DNA of 52,681 nucleotides from Phycisphaerae bacterium (GTDB lineage Bacteria; Planctomycetota; Phycisphaerae; UBA1845). Position numbers and translations under genes: made by a program. Below are positions 35,696 through 44,244 of this stretch, in pieces. Location: NCBI GenBank assembly GCA_013360585.1, contig JABWBH010000030.1:1-52681 (forward strand). Reading direction: 5' to 3'. Under the pieces are notes generated by a model. The model was not told the DNA's origin and did not search any database. It saw only the letters and a program-made list of their open reading frames with translations. Every line of letters begins with the position of its first letter. Within the stretch, counting starts at the first letter, position 1.

Positions 35696-36655
35696 ATGCA
35701 GCGAGGGACGGATCAGCGGATTGAAAAAGTGAGCGGACGCGCGTACACCGTCGTAGATGCTTTCACCTCGCGGGCCTTCGAGGGCAATCCCGCGGCGGTG
35801 ATTCTCGACGCCGCCGGCATGAGCGACGCGGCGATGCAGCGCATTGCGGCGGAGTTCAACCTCAGCGAGACGACGTTCATCCTTCCCCCGGACGATCCCG
35901 CTGCGGCGGATGTCCGGTTCCGGTGGTTCACTCCGGCGGTGGAAGCCACGATGTGCGGACACGCGACGATCGCGGGCGTGCATGCGCTGCTGGAGGCGGG
36001 CATGTACGCGCGGCTGGCGCAAGGCGACGGCGGCGTGCTGCGGATTCAGACGCTGTCGGGGGTGCTGGAAACCGCGGTCGAGGCGTTGCGCCCCGGCGGC
36101 GAGGGGCGGATCCTCTGGCTTGAACTTCCGGCGCCGCGCCTGGAGGCGTTCGCGCTTCCGGACCGGTGGTTGACGGAAGGATTGCGCATCGGCGTTGACG
36201 AACTGGCCGACGGTCTTCCGCCGATGCGGACTCAGGAGCGGGACGTCATTCTTTTCGTGAAGCGGTTCACGACGCTTCAGGATCTCCGTCCGGATTTCGC
36301 GCGGCTGGTGGAGCTGGGGCGGGCCGCCGGCGTGCGCGGTCTTCACGTGGGCACGACGAACACGCTGTCGTCGTCGATCCACGTTCACACGCGCTTCTTC
36401 GCGCCGGCGGTGGGGATCCACGAAGATCCGGTGACGGGCAGCGCGCACGGTCCGCTGCTGGCGTACCTTGTGGCGCACGGACGGGTGGAGGGGCGCGAGG
36501 GGCTGGCGGCAGCGCAATGCGCTCAGGGGATTCCCGGCGGACGGTCGGGCCTGGTGCGGGTTCTGGGTCGCGTTGAAGGGAGTCGGCTCGTGAGCGTGCA
36601 GATCGGCGGTGAAGCGGTCAGCGTCATGCACGGTGAACTTCACCGCGAACCTTGA
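35696..36655 (+). CDS. PhzF-family epimerase/isomerase
   Basis: ATG at 35696 with a GGGGGG stretch upstream; a GTG at 35729, nearer the conserved start AYTVVDAF, is possible. The 319-residue protein shows the PhzF marks: TVVDAFTSRAFEGNPAAVIL, FNLSETTF with the catalytic Glu, MCGHATIAG and GSAHGPLLAYL. The family has a two-domain diaminopimelate-epimerase-like fold and isomerises small acids; in phenazine makers it acts on dihydrohydroxyanthranilate. No phenazine genes are here, so the substrate is unknown. It is downstream of rex. Confidence 0.92.
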   Translation: MQRGTDQRIEKVSGRAYTVVDAFTSRAFEGNPAAVILDAAGMSDAAMQRIAAEFNLSETTFILPPDDPAAADVRFRWFTPAVEATMCGHATIAGVHALLEAGMYARLAQGDGGVLRIQTLSGVLETAVEALRPGGEGRILWLELPAPRLEAFALPDRWLTEGLRIGVDELADGLPPMRTQERDVILFVKRFTTLQDLRPDFARLVELGRAAGVRGLHVGTTNTLSSSIHVHTRFFAPAVGIHEDPVTGSAHGPLLAYLVAHGRVEGREGLAAAQCAQGIPGGRSGLVRVLGRVEGSRLVSVQIGGEAVSVMHGELHREP

Positions 36656-36724
36656 AGCCCGGGTTCCGGCGTCGGCAATAACGGTCGCTGAAGTAAGAAG
36701 TTGTTTTTGGCGCGAAGCCCGCAT

Positions 36725-36755
36725 TGTCGATCACGCCCGGGGATCGGTACGATCC
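36725..36755 (+). promoter_or_regulatory. candidate promoter overlapped by a palindrome
   Basis: TTGTCG (36725-36730) and TACGAT (36748-36753) are 17 bases apart. The inverted repeat GGATCG-GTA-CGATCC (36741-36755) covers the -10, so a bound protein would block it. It lies 84 bases before the PQQ-propeller gene. Confidence 0.45.
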
Positions 36756-36838
36756 TGCTACGCCGTCGGTTCGGGCGGGCTGGCTGAAGGCAGGTTCATG
36801 TCGCGGGGAAATGTCGTCCTTGATGGGAGAGTGACCGC

Positions 36839-38185
36839 ATGTCGTTTCAGGGGGTGAGCAGACACGTCGCGTCGGTGTCCGGGTTTGCGCTAAGCATGAT
36901 CGTGCTGTCGAGCGCGCGGGCGTTCGGGGAAGAGGCGGACTGGACGCAGTGGGGGGGGCCGAAGCGGGATTTCGTGTGCCGCGCGGCGAAGAACCTGGCG
37001 ACGACGTGGCCGGAGAGCGGTCCCGAGCGGTTGTGGTCCCGCGAGCTGGGGGACGGATACTCGTCGATCCTGGTCGAGGACGGCGTGCTTTACACGATGT
37101 GCCGCCGGGGTGAAAGTGACGCGGTTGTGGCACTGGACTCGAAGTCCGGCAAGACGTTGTGGGAGACGACGTACGAAGCCCCGACGCGCCCGGGTCAGAA
37201 CCTGGCGTTCGGCCCCGGTCCGCATGCGACGCCCCTGCTGATCGGCGACCGGATTTTCACCTCGGGCGCGACGCTGAAAGTCAACTGCCTGGACAAAAAG
37301 TCAGGCAAGGTGCTCTGGACGCACGACCTTTATGACGAGATGGAAGGCGACGTCCTGATGTTCGGTTACGGTCCGAGCCCGACGGCGTACAAGGATCTGG
37401 TCATCATCACGGTCCCGGTGCGCGGCGGACCGCCGCCCAGTCCGGACAACCCGCTGCCCGCCGCGCCCGAGCCGAAGTCGTTCGTCGCCGCGTTCAAGCA
37501 GAGCGACGGATCGAAGGTCTGGACGAGCGAGAAATTCACGCGCATCGGACATCCGTCGCCGCTGGTGGTGACGATCGGCGGCGTGGAGCAGCTTCTGATG
37601 CAGCTCGGAGGAGAGCTGGTCGGGATGGACCCGGGGACGGGCAAGACGCTCTGGAAGCTGACGCTGTCGGGGGACAAGGCCGGTTTCGCAATGAGCACGC
37701 CGCAATTCGGCGAGGACGGCGTGGTGGTGGTGTCGGCGGCCTACGGCGCGGGAACGTGGGCGGCGAAGGTGGAGAAGACGGCATCCGGTTTCGAGGCGAA
37801 GGAACTCTGGTTCAACAAGTATCTGCGCGTGCAACACGGCAGCTTCGTGCGGGTCGGGGACTACGTTTACGGATCGAGCGGCGACTTCGGCCCGGCGCTG
37901 CTGATGTGCGTGGACGTCCGCACCGGCGAGACGAAGTGGCGCGAGCGCGGGTTCGCCAAGGCGAACTGCATGCTGGCGGACGGCAAGCTGATCATTCTTG
38001 ATGAGAACGGCGACCTGGCGATCGCCGACCCGTCGCCGGAGGGATTGAAGGTGCATTGCCGGGCGAACATCCTGACGCACCAAGCGTGGACGGTTCCCAC
38101 GATCATCGGCTCGACGATGTACGTGCGCGACCGCAAGACGATCATGGCGCTGGAACTGGGAGGCAAGGGTGCGCCGGTCGGGTAG
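36839..38185 (+). CDS. secreted PQQ-like beta-propeller protein
   Basis: ATG with GGGAGAG about nine bases upstream. The 448-residue protein has a signal peptide (about 10-30, ending RAFGEEA). The mature part has at least five propeller blades, each with the Leu-Asp-x-x-x-Gly-Lys-x-x-Trp mark: VALDSKSGKTLWETTY, NCLDKKSGKVLWTHDL, GMDPGTGKTLWKL and CVDVRTGETKWRERG are clear. The Trp-docking pattern is that of PQQ_2/BamB-like propellers that do not necessarily bind PQQ. WTQWGGPKRDF at the start is common in planctomycete members. Probably a periplasmic binding protein; ligand unknown. Confidence 0.9.
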   Translation: MSFQGVSRHVASVSGFALSMIVLSSARAFGEEADWTQWGGPKRDFVCRAAKNLATTWPESGPERLWSRELGDGYSSILVEDGVLYTMCRRGESDAVVALDSKSGKTLWETTYEAPTRPGQNLAFGPGPHATPLLIGDRIFTSGATLKVNCLDKKSGKVLWTHDLYDEMEGDVLMFGYGPSPTAYKDLVIITVPVRGGPPPSPDNPLPAAPEPKSFVAAFKQSDGSKVWTSEKFTRIGHPSPLVVTIGGVEQLLMQLGGELVGMDPGTGKTLWKLTLSGDKAGFAMSTPQFGEDGVVVVSAAYGAGTWAAKVEKTASGFEAKELWFNKYLRVQHGSFVRVGDYVYGSSGDFGPALLMCVDVRTGETKWRERGFAKANCMLADGKLIILDENGDLAIADPSPEGLKVHCRANILTHQAWTVPTIIGSTMYVRDRKTIMALELGGKGAPVG

Positions 38186-38330
38186 GCGGAAACATCCAGA
38201 GCGGAGCGTCAAAGCAAAGCTGGTCATGCCGAAGTGCGGAACACGAGCGCGACCCCGGAGCGACTCCCGATCGTAACAAGACAGCGGGGTCGAGGAGATC
38301 GAGCGGGCGGCGCGGGCTGAGAACATCCTC

Positions 38331-39596
38331 ATGTTGAATCTGATCTGCATCGTAGCGGCGTTGGGAGGGGGGGCGACCGGTTGGGCGCAATCGGCGCCGG
38401 GGTCTGCCGCGAACGCGGAAAAAACGGCGCCGGAAGGACCGCCGGCGATCGAAGTTCCGGCGCGCGCGGACAGCGGGCAGTCGCTGATCATCGCCGAGTC
38501 GCTGCTGGATCAAGGCGACGCGTATCACGTCGTCACGGGCGAGGACGGTCAGATCGTCGTCACTTCGGATGCCCCGCTGCGCAAGATGGTGGCGACGTGC
38601 AACCGTGTCGTCGGCTACGTTGTCGTCCCTTATGAGTTTGAGGCTGGGCAGAAGATGTTCCTCGGCGGCGCGTTCCGTGTTCCCGTCGCGTCGCTGACGA
38701 CGGGAAGCTCGGAGCAGGACGAGGTTCTGCGCAGTCCGATGCTGCTGAACAGCGCGGCGCATGCGGAGGCGACTTTCATGATCACGGACGTCACGCCCGC
38801 GCAAGCCGCCGGTCAGGACGGCGAGTTCACCTCGTACACGTTCAACGTCCGCGGGCAGCTCACGGCGCGGGGGCAGACGAAGGAGCTGGACCTGCCGGTA
38901 CAGGCGACGCACCTTCCGCAGAACTTCCGCCGGACGTTTTCGCGCTATCCCGGCGACTTCGTGTCTTTGAGGGCGCAGTTCGACCTTCAGCTTGCGGATT
39001 TCGGGTGGAAGCGGGGGCGCTTTCCGTCCAAGGATCTTCTCGCCGACAGCGTGCGCGTCGACGTCTGTCTCTTTCTCAACTCGATCCCGCCCGAGAAATC
39101 GCTGGATCCGTCGATCTCAACCGCGGACCGCGCGAGGGAATTGAAGCTGATGACGCTGCTTCGGGACTTCCGCGACGCCGCCGCGGGATACGCTTACGCC
39201 CGCGAGCAGATCAAGGCCGCGGGGCAAAACGCCGCGCTGCTGAACCGGATCGCGTGGACGATCGCCGCTGAGCCCGGACTCGTGAAGCGGGATCTGGCGG
39301 TGGCGCTGGAGGCGGCGAACCGGGCGGTCGAGCTTACCGGGCGCAAGGATGCGGCGTTCCTGGACACGCTCGCCCGCGTCTTGTACGAGCGCGGCGATCT
39401 GCGCGCCGCCGTCGAGGCGCAGCGCGAAGCCGTCGCAAAGCTTGCCGGGTCTGATCCGCAACTCGCCGGGGGTCTCCGCGCCAGCCTGGAGCGTTACGAG
39501 TCGGAGGCGAAGGCCGCGGGAATTGAGATCGCCACCGCCGGGGAGGCGAAGGCGGAACCTGCTGCCGGGTCAGCGTCGGGATCGACCGGCGGATAA
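38331..39596 (+). CDS. YceI-like domain protein with C-terminal TPR-like region
   Basis: The 421-residue protein starts at the ATG at 38331, with no strong ribosome site. A signal peptide (about 1-20, ending GWAQ) is followed by an Ala/Pro linker. Residues about 90-250 show a YceI-like lipocalin pattern (FLGGAFRVPVASLTTGS, LRSPMLLNSAAHAEATFMI, FNVRGQLTARGQTKELDLPV). Residues 270-395 are helical with TPR-like features (RDLAVALEAANRAVELT, AAFLDTLARVLYERGDL). YceI proteins bind isoprenoid-like lipids in the periplasm; the TPR addition is unusual. It is followed four bases on by a lipoprotein esterase. Confidence 0.75.
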   Translation: MLNLICIVAALGGGATGWAQSAPGSAANAEKTAPEGPPAIEVPARADSGQSLIIAESLLDQGDAYHVVTGEDGQIVVTSDAPLRKMVATCNRVVGYVVVPYEFEAGQKMFLGGAFRVPVASLTTGSSEQDEVLRSPMLLNSAAHAEATFMITDVTPAQAAGQDGEFTSYTFNVRGQLTARGQTKELDLPVQATHLPQNFRRTFSRYPGDFVSLRAQFDLQLADFGWKRGRFPSKDLLADSVRVDVCLFLNSIPPEKSLDPSISTADRARELKLMTLLRDFRDAAAGYAYAREQIKAAGQNAALLNRIAWTIAAEPGLVKRDLAVALEAANRAVELTGRKDAAFLDTLARVLYERGDLRAAVEAQREAVAKLAGSDPQLAGGLRASLERYESEAKAAGIEIATAGEAKAEPAAGSASGSTGG

Positions 39597-39600
39597 CGTC

Positions 39601-40461
39601 GTGCCTCCCGGACACCACGTTGCCGCGCGGCGCCGCAGGATCACGGCGCTCCTGCTTATCTTCTCAACCGTATTGCCAGCCGGTTGCGCCTCGAAGCCGC
39701 GCACGGCGGAGGTAACGCAAGCCGCCACGGCGCCGGCTGCTCCGACGGGATCGGCGTCCGGCAATCGGACTGTCGTTGAACGTCCCGAATCCGATCCGGC
39801 ACCTCACGTCGAGCGGACCGCGGCGGTGCGGACGTACTGGATCGGCGGCGCGGCGGACAAGGCGCCTTTCCTCGGATACGGACCGCATCATCACGTTCTG
39901 CACGTGATGAACGCCTGGCGCGACGCGCTGCCGGGCGAGCATCATTACCGCGGATATCACGAACTGGATGAGATCGTCCGGGAGATCCGCGAGGCGCGCA
40001 CGCGCGGTTCCGCGGCGCGGATCATCTTCGTCGGGCACAGCTACGGCGGCGCGACGGCGATGCGCGCCGCGCGGCGGCTTGAGGACGAGGGGATCGACGT
40101 GGATCTTCTCATCACGCTGGATCCGGTCTGGGGCTTTCCGGTAGCGCCTCCGCGCCGGGCGGGGCGGTGGGTCAACGTGCATCAACGCCTTGACGTTCGA
40201 GACGTGTTGGCGTGTGTGCCGCTGCTCGGTCCGCCGCTGGCCGGCGTAACGTGCGTGGTGACCGGATCCAGCTTCAGCGACACGGTGGCGACCGTCGGGC
40301 GTCAACTCGGGCGGCAGGCGGGCGCCGACGTCAACATCGAAATGACGCAGTCGCACGGCGCGGTCTCGGCAATGCTTCAACGCGCGCTGGACGCGCTGCC
40401 GCCGGACGTTGATCCTCGGTCCGGGGCGATCGGACTCGACGGTGAGCAACCTCCGCGGTAG
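39601..40461 (+). CDS. lipoprotein alpha/beta hydrolase (lipase-like)
   Basis: GTG at 39601, four bases after the YceI-like stop; the frame is open further upstream inside that gene. The 286-residue product has a lipoprotein signal ending LPAGC (Cys about residue 25), then a Ser/Thr/Ala linker. The hydrolase core has IIFVGHSYGGATA (nucleophile Ser about 145, GXSXG), LDPVWGFP (acid candidate) and a His in TQSHGAVSAML, as in thioesterase/lipase-like serine hydrolases. Substrate unknown. Probably cotranscribed with the YceI-like gene, which suggests lipid-related work in the periplasm. Confidence 0.8.
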   Translation: MPPGHHVAARRRRITALLLIFSTVLPAGCASKPRTAEVTQAATAPAAPTGSASGNRTVVERPESDPAPHVERTAAVRTYWIGGAADKAPFLGYGPHHHVLHVMNAWRDALPGEHHYRGYHELDEIVREIREARTRGSAARIIFVGHSYGGATAMRAARRLEDEGIDVDLLITLDPVWGFPVAPPRRAGRWVNVHQRLDVRDVLACVPLLGPPLAGVTCVVTGSSFSDTVATVGRQLGRQAGADVNIEMTQSHGAVSAMLQRALDALPPDVDPRSGAIGLDGEQPPR

Positions 40462-40494
40462 CTTCGGCATACAACAAACAAGGAGCGCTCAAAC

Positions 40495-40845
40495 ATGTGC
40501 GGCATAATTCGGCGGTTCCGGCGCGAGGGTCTGATGCTTGCTGGCGCGGCGTGCCTGGCGGCGGCGGGGGGGTGTTACGAGGCTATCTCGATCCAACCGT
40601 CCTGCCCCGCGGAGTTGGCGGTCGGCGAGACGGGTTCGCTTCAGTCGGGTGCGCAGAACGCCGGACAGATCGCGACGTTTTTGTGGGAGGTTTTCCCGGC
40701 GGAAGCCGGACGGATCGCCGACCCCACTGACGCGGACACGACCTTCACCGCCCTGCAACCCGGGACCGCGACGCTGCGTCTCACCGCCAGCGACGGGCTT
40801 TTTCAAGTCATCTCGCAGTGCGAGACGGTCATCACCGACGAGTGA
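40495..40845 (+). CDS. small lipoprotein with Ig-like domain
   Basis: ATG with AAGGAG nine bases upstream. Of 116 residues, the signal ends AAAGGC (Cys about residue 27). The mature part resembles one Ig/PKD-like beta-sandwich (SLQSGAQNAGQIATFLWEVFP, TFTALQPGTATLRLTASDG), with two further Cys at about 37 and 108 that could form a disulfide. Same strand as the YceI-like and hydrolase genes, 33 bases downstream. No enzymatic motif. Confidence 0.7.
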   Translation: MCGIIRRFRREGLMLAGAACLAAAGGCYEAISIQPSCPAELAVGETGSLQSGAQNAGQIATFLWEVFPAEAGRIADPTDADTTFTALQPGTATLRLTASDGLFQVISQCETVITDE

Positions 40846-40884
40846 CGACCGCCGCCGCGCCCTCTCGACGGCGCCGCCTCCGGG

Positions 40885-41844
40885 TCATTTCGGTCGCTGG
40901 GGCGGCGTGAAGCGGTCCCCGGCTTTGACGCGCCGGCCGTTGACGTACTCCCGCCACGTCATCCGCTGGCCGCTGGCGGGCTTCAGCTCCAGCACCTCGA
41001 TCATCCCGTCACGACAGCTCACAAACAGGCGCGGATCGATCGTGCCGGGTCGTCCGGCCGGGGCGCAGGCCGGTTCGGACGGGCGCACCCGAGCGAGCGT
41101 CACGTTCTCCCAGCGACCGTCAGCGGACTCGAACCGCGCCGTCGCGCCCGGCCAGCTCCACATCCCGAGCACGAAGCGAACGATCTCGCTGACGGAGCGA
41201 TCAAAATCGAGAACGCCGTCCTCCTTCCGCAACTTCACAGCGCGGGTTGCGGCGCCGTCGTCCTGCGGCGTGCCCGGCGGTGAGGCGCCGTCGGCGAAAA
41301 GGTCCAGCGTGGCGCGCACCGCGTCCACGCCGATGCGTGCGAGACGATCATGCAGCTCCTCCGCGGTCTCGTCAGGCTTGATCGCCGTCGTGCGCGTGCA
41401 AAGGACCGGACCGGCGTCCATCCGGTCGACGATCCGGAACGTGGTGACGCCGGTGACGGTCTCGCCTCGGAGGATCGCCCACGGAATCGGCGCGGCTCCG
41501 CGGTATTTCGGCAGGACCGAGGCGTGAAGGTTGATGCAGCCGTGTCGGGCGGTCCCGCGCACGCCTTCGCCGAGCTTCTGTCCGAACGCGATGACCAGCG
41601 CCAGGTCCGCCTCGGCGGCGCGCAACCGCTCGACCCACGCCGGGTCGTTGACGTTCTCGGGTTCGATGACGGGCAGCCCGTGCTCGCGGGCGAAGGCGGC
41701 AACCGGCGTCGGCGTCATGCGCCGTCCGCGGCCGGTCGGCTTGGGAGGCTGGGAGACGACGAGGCGGACGACGTGCGGCGACTCCAGCAGCCACCGCAAC
41801 GTCGGCAGTGCGAACTCCCCGGATGCAAGGAACATCAGGTTCAA
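40885..41844 (-). CDS. fmt: methionyl-tRNA formyltransferase
   Basis: Formylates initiator Met-tRNA with 10-formyl-tetrahydrofolate. The TTG at 41844 gives MNLMFLASGEFALPTL, matching the family's N-terminus; the frame opens to 41910, right after the def stop. The 319-residue protein has the formyltransferase fold with the active-site segment INLHASVLPKYRGAAPI (about residues 105-121) and the Asp in DRMDAGPVL (about 140). The C-terminal tRNA-binding domain starts near 205 (DFDRSVSEIVRFVLGM). It forms the usual def-fmt pair. Confidence 0.95.
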   Translation of the reverse strand: MNLMFLASGEFALPTLRWLLESPHVVRLVVSQPPKPTGRGRRMTPTPVAAFAREHGLPVIEPENVNDPAWVERLRAAEADLALVIAFGQKLGEGVRGTARHGCINLHASVLPKYRGAAPIPWAILRGETVTGVTTFRIVDRMDAGPVLCTRTTAIKPDETAEELHDRLARIGVDAVRATLDLFADGASPPGTPQDDGAATRAVKLRKEDGVLDFDRSVSEIVRFVLGMWSWPGATARFESADGRWENVTLARVRPSEPACAPAGRPGTIDPRLFVSCRDGMIEVLELKPASGQRMTWREYVNGRRVKAGDRFTPPQRPK

Positions 41845-41912
41845 CGTTTCATCAATCCGCAAGGCCCCGCAGGCGACCCGCCCGCGCGCTGGGGCTCGGA
41901 TCCCTTGCAACG

Positions 41913-42497
41913 TTATCGTCGCGCGGTCGGCTTTGCGCCGCGCGGCCGGGCTTCGACCGACCGCTTGTACTCCTCCTCCAGCGTGCGGATCGCCCGGCGG
42001 TTCTCGAGGCGGACGGCCTCCGACATCCCGTCAAGGATCAGTCGCCCGACGAGGTGATCATACTCGTGCTGAAAGATGCGGGACAGAAGGTCGTCCGCGC
42101 GCCGCTCGAAGGGGCGTCCGAGGACATCCTGCGCAAGCAGCGTGATCCGCGCCGCCCGGCGCATCGGCACGGTCACGCCGGGGATCGACAGACAACCCTC
42201 ATCCGCCTCGACCTCTCCGTCGGGGTTCGTCAGGGTCGGATTGACGCAGATCAGGTCGTCGCCTTCGTTCCCGGTGTCGTTGCAGACAAAGAGGCGCAGG
42301 GACAAGCCCACCTGCGGCGCCGCCAGACCGACGCCCTTGTTCGCCCGCATCAATTCCAGCATGCGCCGCGCAATGCGATCAAGGGTTTCGCCGAAGTCCT
42401 CGACGGGCCGGGTTTTTCCGCGCAGAACGGGGTGCGGATATCGGACGAGCGCGAGCTTCGCGGGATCGAGTTGTGAAAACGGCTGCGTGCCTGACAC
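41913..42497 (-). CDS. def: peptide deformylase
   Basis: Removes the formyl group from new proteins. The GTG at 42497 has GGGGAG eight bases before it and gives 194 residues, the family's usual size; the frame opens to 42590. All three motifs are present: GVGLAAPQ (G-x-G-L-A-A-x-Q), EGCLSIP (Cys metal ligand) and QHEYDH (HEXXH). PAKLALVRYPHPVLR is the standard N-terminal region. The gene is followed by fmt and preceded by a visible promoter at 42556-42583. Confidence 0.96.
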   Translation of the reverse strand: MSGTQPFSQLDPAKLALVRYPHPVLRGKTRPVEDFGETLDRIARRMLELMRANKGVGLAAPQVGLSLRLFVCNDTGNEGDDLICVNPTLTNPDGEVEADEGCLSIPGVTVPMRRAARITLLAQDVLGRPFERRADDLLSRIFQHEYDHLVGRLILDGMSEAVRLENRRAIRTLEEEYKRSVEARPRGAKPTARR

Positions 42498-42534
42498 GTT
42501 CGTCGGCTCCCCTGCACGGGCGCGAACCGGGCGT

Positions 42535-42562
42535 TTGACAGTGAATTCTCGAAAGATAGTAT
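42535..42562 (+). promoter_or_regulatory. sigma-70-like promoter for the TPR gene
   Basis: TTGACA (42535-42540), 16-base spacer, TAGTAT (42557-42562). The transcript would start near 42569, giving a leader of about 100 nt before the ATG at 42668. The -10 overlaps the -10 of the divergent def promoter. Confidence 0.65.
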
Positions 42563-42583
42563 GAGTTGTCGGATAAATGTAAA
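42556..42583 (-). promoter_or_regulatory. sigma-70-like promoter for def-fmt
   Basis: On the minus strand, TTTACA (42583-42578), 16-base spacer, TACTAT (42561-42556). Its -10 lies on nearly the same bases as the plus-strand TAGTAT, so the two promoters probably cannot be used at the same moment. Confidence 0.6.
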
Positions 42584-42667
42584 GTCGCACCCACGGCGCC
42601 GGGGAGCGCCGTTAACGACGGGCCGCGCCCGCCGGCAGACGCGGAAGGAGCCGGTCGCGCGTCAAAC

Positions 42668-44128
42668 ATGGCTAAGAACAAGACGCCCGAACAGCAGGAC
42701 GGTCCGGATCCCGCGCGTTACGCGGTCAGCGACCTCGACAAGGCGAAAGCCGCGAAGTGGTTCGAACGCGCGTTCGAGTTCGGCAACCGCGACAAAAAAT
42801 ACGACTCCGCGATCGAGTACTACGTTCAGGGGATCAACTTCTGGCCCGACGCGGTCGAGCAGGGACTCAAACCGCTTCACGCCTGTGCGCTGGCGTTCCG
42901 GCAGTCCGGCGGCAAGAAGCCGGGACTGAAGGACACGATGAAGCGGTCGATGACCGCGAAGGATCCGAAGGAAGCCCTGATCAATTCGTTGTGGCTTTTC
43001 GGGCACGAACACGACAATCTCAGCTACGTCGAGGGGGTCCTGAAGAACGCGGACCGGTTGCACGCGGAGGAGTGCCTCATGTGGGCGGCCGGCGTCTACC
43101 GCAAGCTCCTCGATGACGAAAAGAAGCCCAGTACCAAGCGTTACATGCTTTTGAAGGAGACGCTAGAAGGCGCTGCGGACCGCGCGGTCGCGCGCGGAGA
43201 GATTTCCGCAGCCATCGCCGCCCTGGAAGTCGGCGTGCAGGCGCTGTCCGCCTTGGCGCACCGACAGTCCGTCAAGGATCGGGAACTGGAGAACGCCCTG
43301 CGCGACCTGACCACGAAACTGACGATCGTCCGCGGGCGCTATCAGGAAGCCGACTCTTTTCGCGAAAGCATCCGCGACGAGTCGGTCGCGAAGGAGCTTC
43401 ATGACCGCGAGCGCCTCGTTCAGGCCGAGTCCCGCGTCGATGAATTGATCGCCTCGGCACAGAGGGCTTACGACGCTGACCCTGATGACGTTGGAAAACT
43501 GAACATCCTGATTGACCTGCTCTGCCGACGGGAACGCTTCGACGAGGAGTGCAAGGCGATCGGCATCCTTGTCAACCACTTCAAACGGACGGGCAAGTAT
43601 CACGCGAAGCAGAAAGCCGACGAGATCCGCATGAAGCAGCTCCGGCGCGACGTCCGCGCTGCCCGGGACAAGGGCGACGCCGAAGCCCTGCGGGAGTCTC
43701 AGGTCAACCAGATCAAGTTCGAGATGGCGGTCTACAAGGATCGGATGGAGCAGTACCCGACGGACTTGCGCATCAAGTTCGAGTACGCCCAGCGTCTGTT
43801 TCAGGCCGGTCGGTATGACGAAGCGATCCCCCTGCTTCAAGCAGCGCGAAGTGATCCGAAGTCCCGGGCGTCCTGCTCGCTTTATCTGGGGCGGTGTTTC
43901 TACAAAAAAGGCTTCTTTCCGCAGGCGGTCAGCACGCTTTCGGCGGCGCTGGCTGAGCGTGAAATCCAGGATGATGACACGGCGAAGGAAATCGCTTATT
44001 ATCTCGGCCGAGCGCAGGAGTCGGGAGGGCAGGTCACCGACGCGCGGAAGACTTACGGTCGCCTGCTCGAGTTGGATTACAACTACCGGGACGTACGCCA
44101 GCGGCTTGAGTCGCTGCCGCGGCAGTAA
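42668..44128 (+). CDS. TPR-repeat protein, unknown role
   Basis: The ATG at 42668 gives MAKNKTPEQQ; AAGGAG lies too far upstream (about 18 bases), and the frame opens at 42566. The 486-residue cytoplasmic protein has no signal or membrane helix. It is helical throughout, with TPR-like units near 30-75 (AKWFERAFEFGNRDKKYDSA), 285-310 and 385-470 (YAQRLFQAGRYDEAIPLLQA, SLYLGRCFYKKGFFPQAVS), and a charged coiled-coil part at 230-350 rich in Lys, Arg and Glu. Such proteins are common scaffolds in planctomycetes. It is divergent from def and upstream of rpsT. Confidence 0.85.
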   Translation: MAKNKTPEQQDGPDPARYAVSDLDKAKAAKWFERAFEFGNRDKKYDSAIEYYVQGINFWPDAVEQGLKPLHACALAFRQSGGKKPGLKDTMKRSMTAKDPKEALINSLWLFGHEHDNLSYVEGVLKNADRLHAEECLMWAAGVYRKLLDDEKKPSTKRYMLLKETLEGAADRAVARGEISAAIAALEVGVQALSALAHRQSVKDRELENALRDLTTKLTIVRGRYQEADSFRESIRDESVAKELHDRERLVQAESRVDELIASAQRAYDADPDDVGKLNILIDLLCRRERFDEECKAIGILVNHFKRTGKYHAKQKADEIRMKQLRRDVRAARDKGDAEALRESQVNQIKFEMAVYKDRMEQYPTDLRIKFEYAQRLFQAGRYDEAIPLLQAARSDPKSRASCSLYLGRCFYKKGFFPQAVSTLSAALAEREIQDDDTAKEIAYYLGRAQESGGQVTDARKTYGRLLELDYNYRDVRQRLESLPRQ

Positions 44129-44180
44129 CCGGCGCATCGGACGACAAGCATTTGTGATTGAAAGAGTTGCAGGTTAAGGA

Positions 44181-44221
44181 AGCCGGGGTTCTCGGGCAGA
44201 ACCACAAAAACGATCCCGGCT
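44181..44221 (+). ncRNA. structured 5' leader of rpsT
   Basis: AGCCGG (44181-44186) pairs with CCGGCT (44216-44221); directly inside it GGTTCT (44187-44192) pairs with AGAACC (44198-44203) around CGGGC. The two helices abut on the 5' side, and a 12-base A-rich strand (44204-44215) is unpaired on the 3' side. AGGAGA and the GTG start follow. This could be an S20 autoregulatory site; I know no described family with this shape. Confidence 0.5.
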
Positions 44222-44244
44222 GAAAGGCATCAGGAGAGCATCGC

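Noticed and set aside
34900-36700. Rex operator near rex
   Set aside because: No TTGTGA-N6-TCACAA-type site was found by eye in the flanks; the TTGTGA at 44154 lacks a second half.
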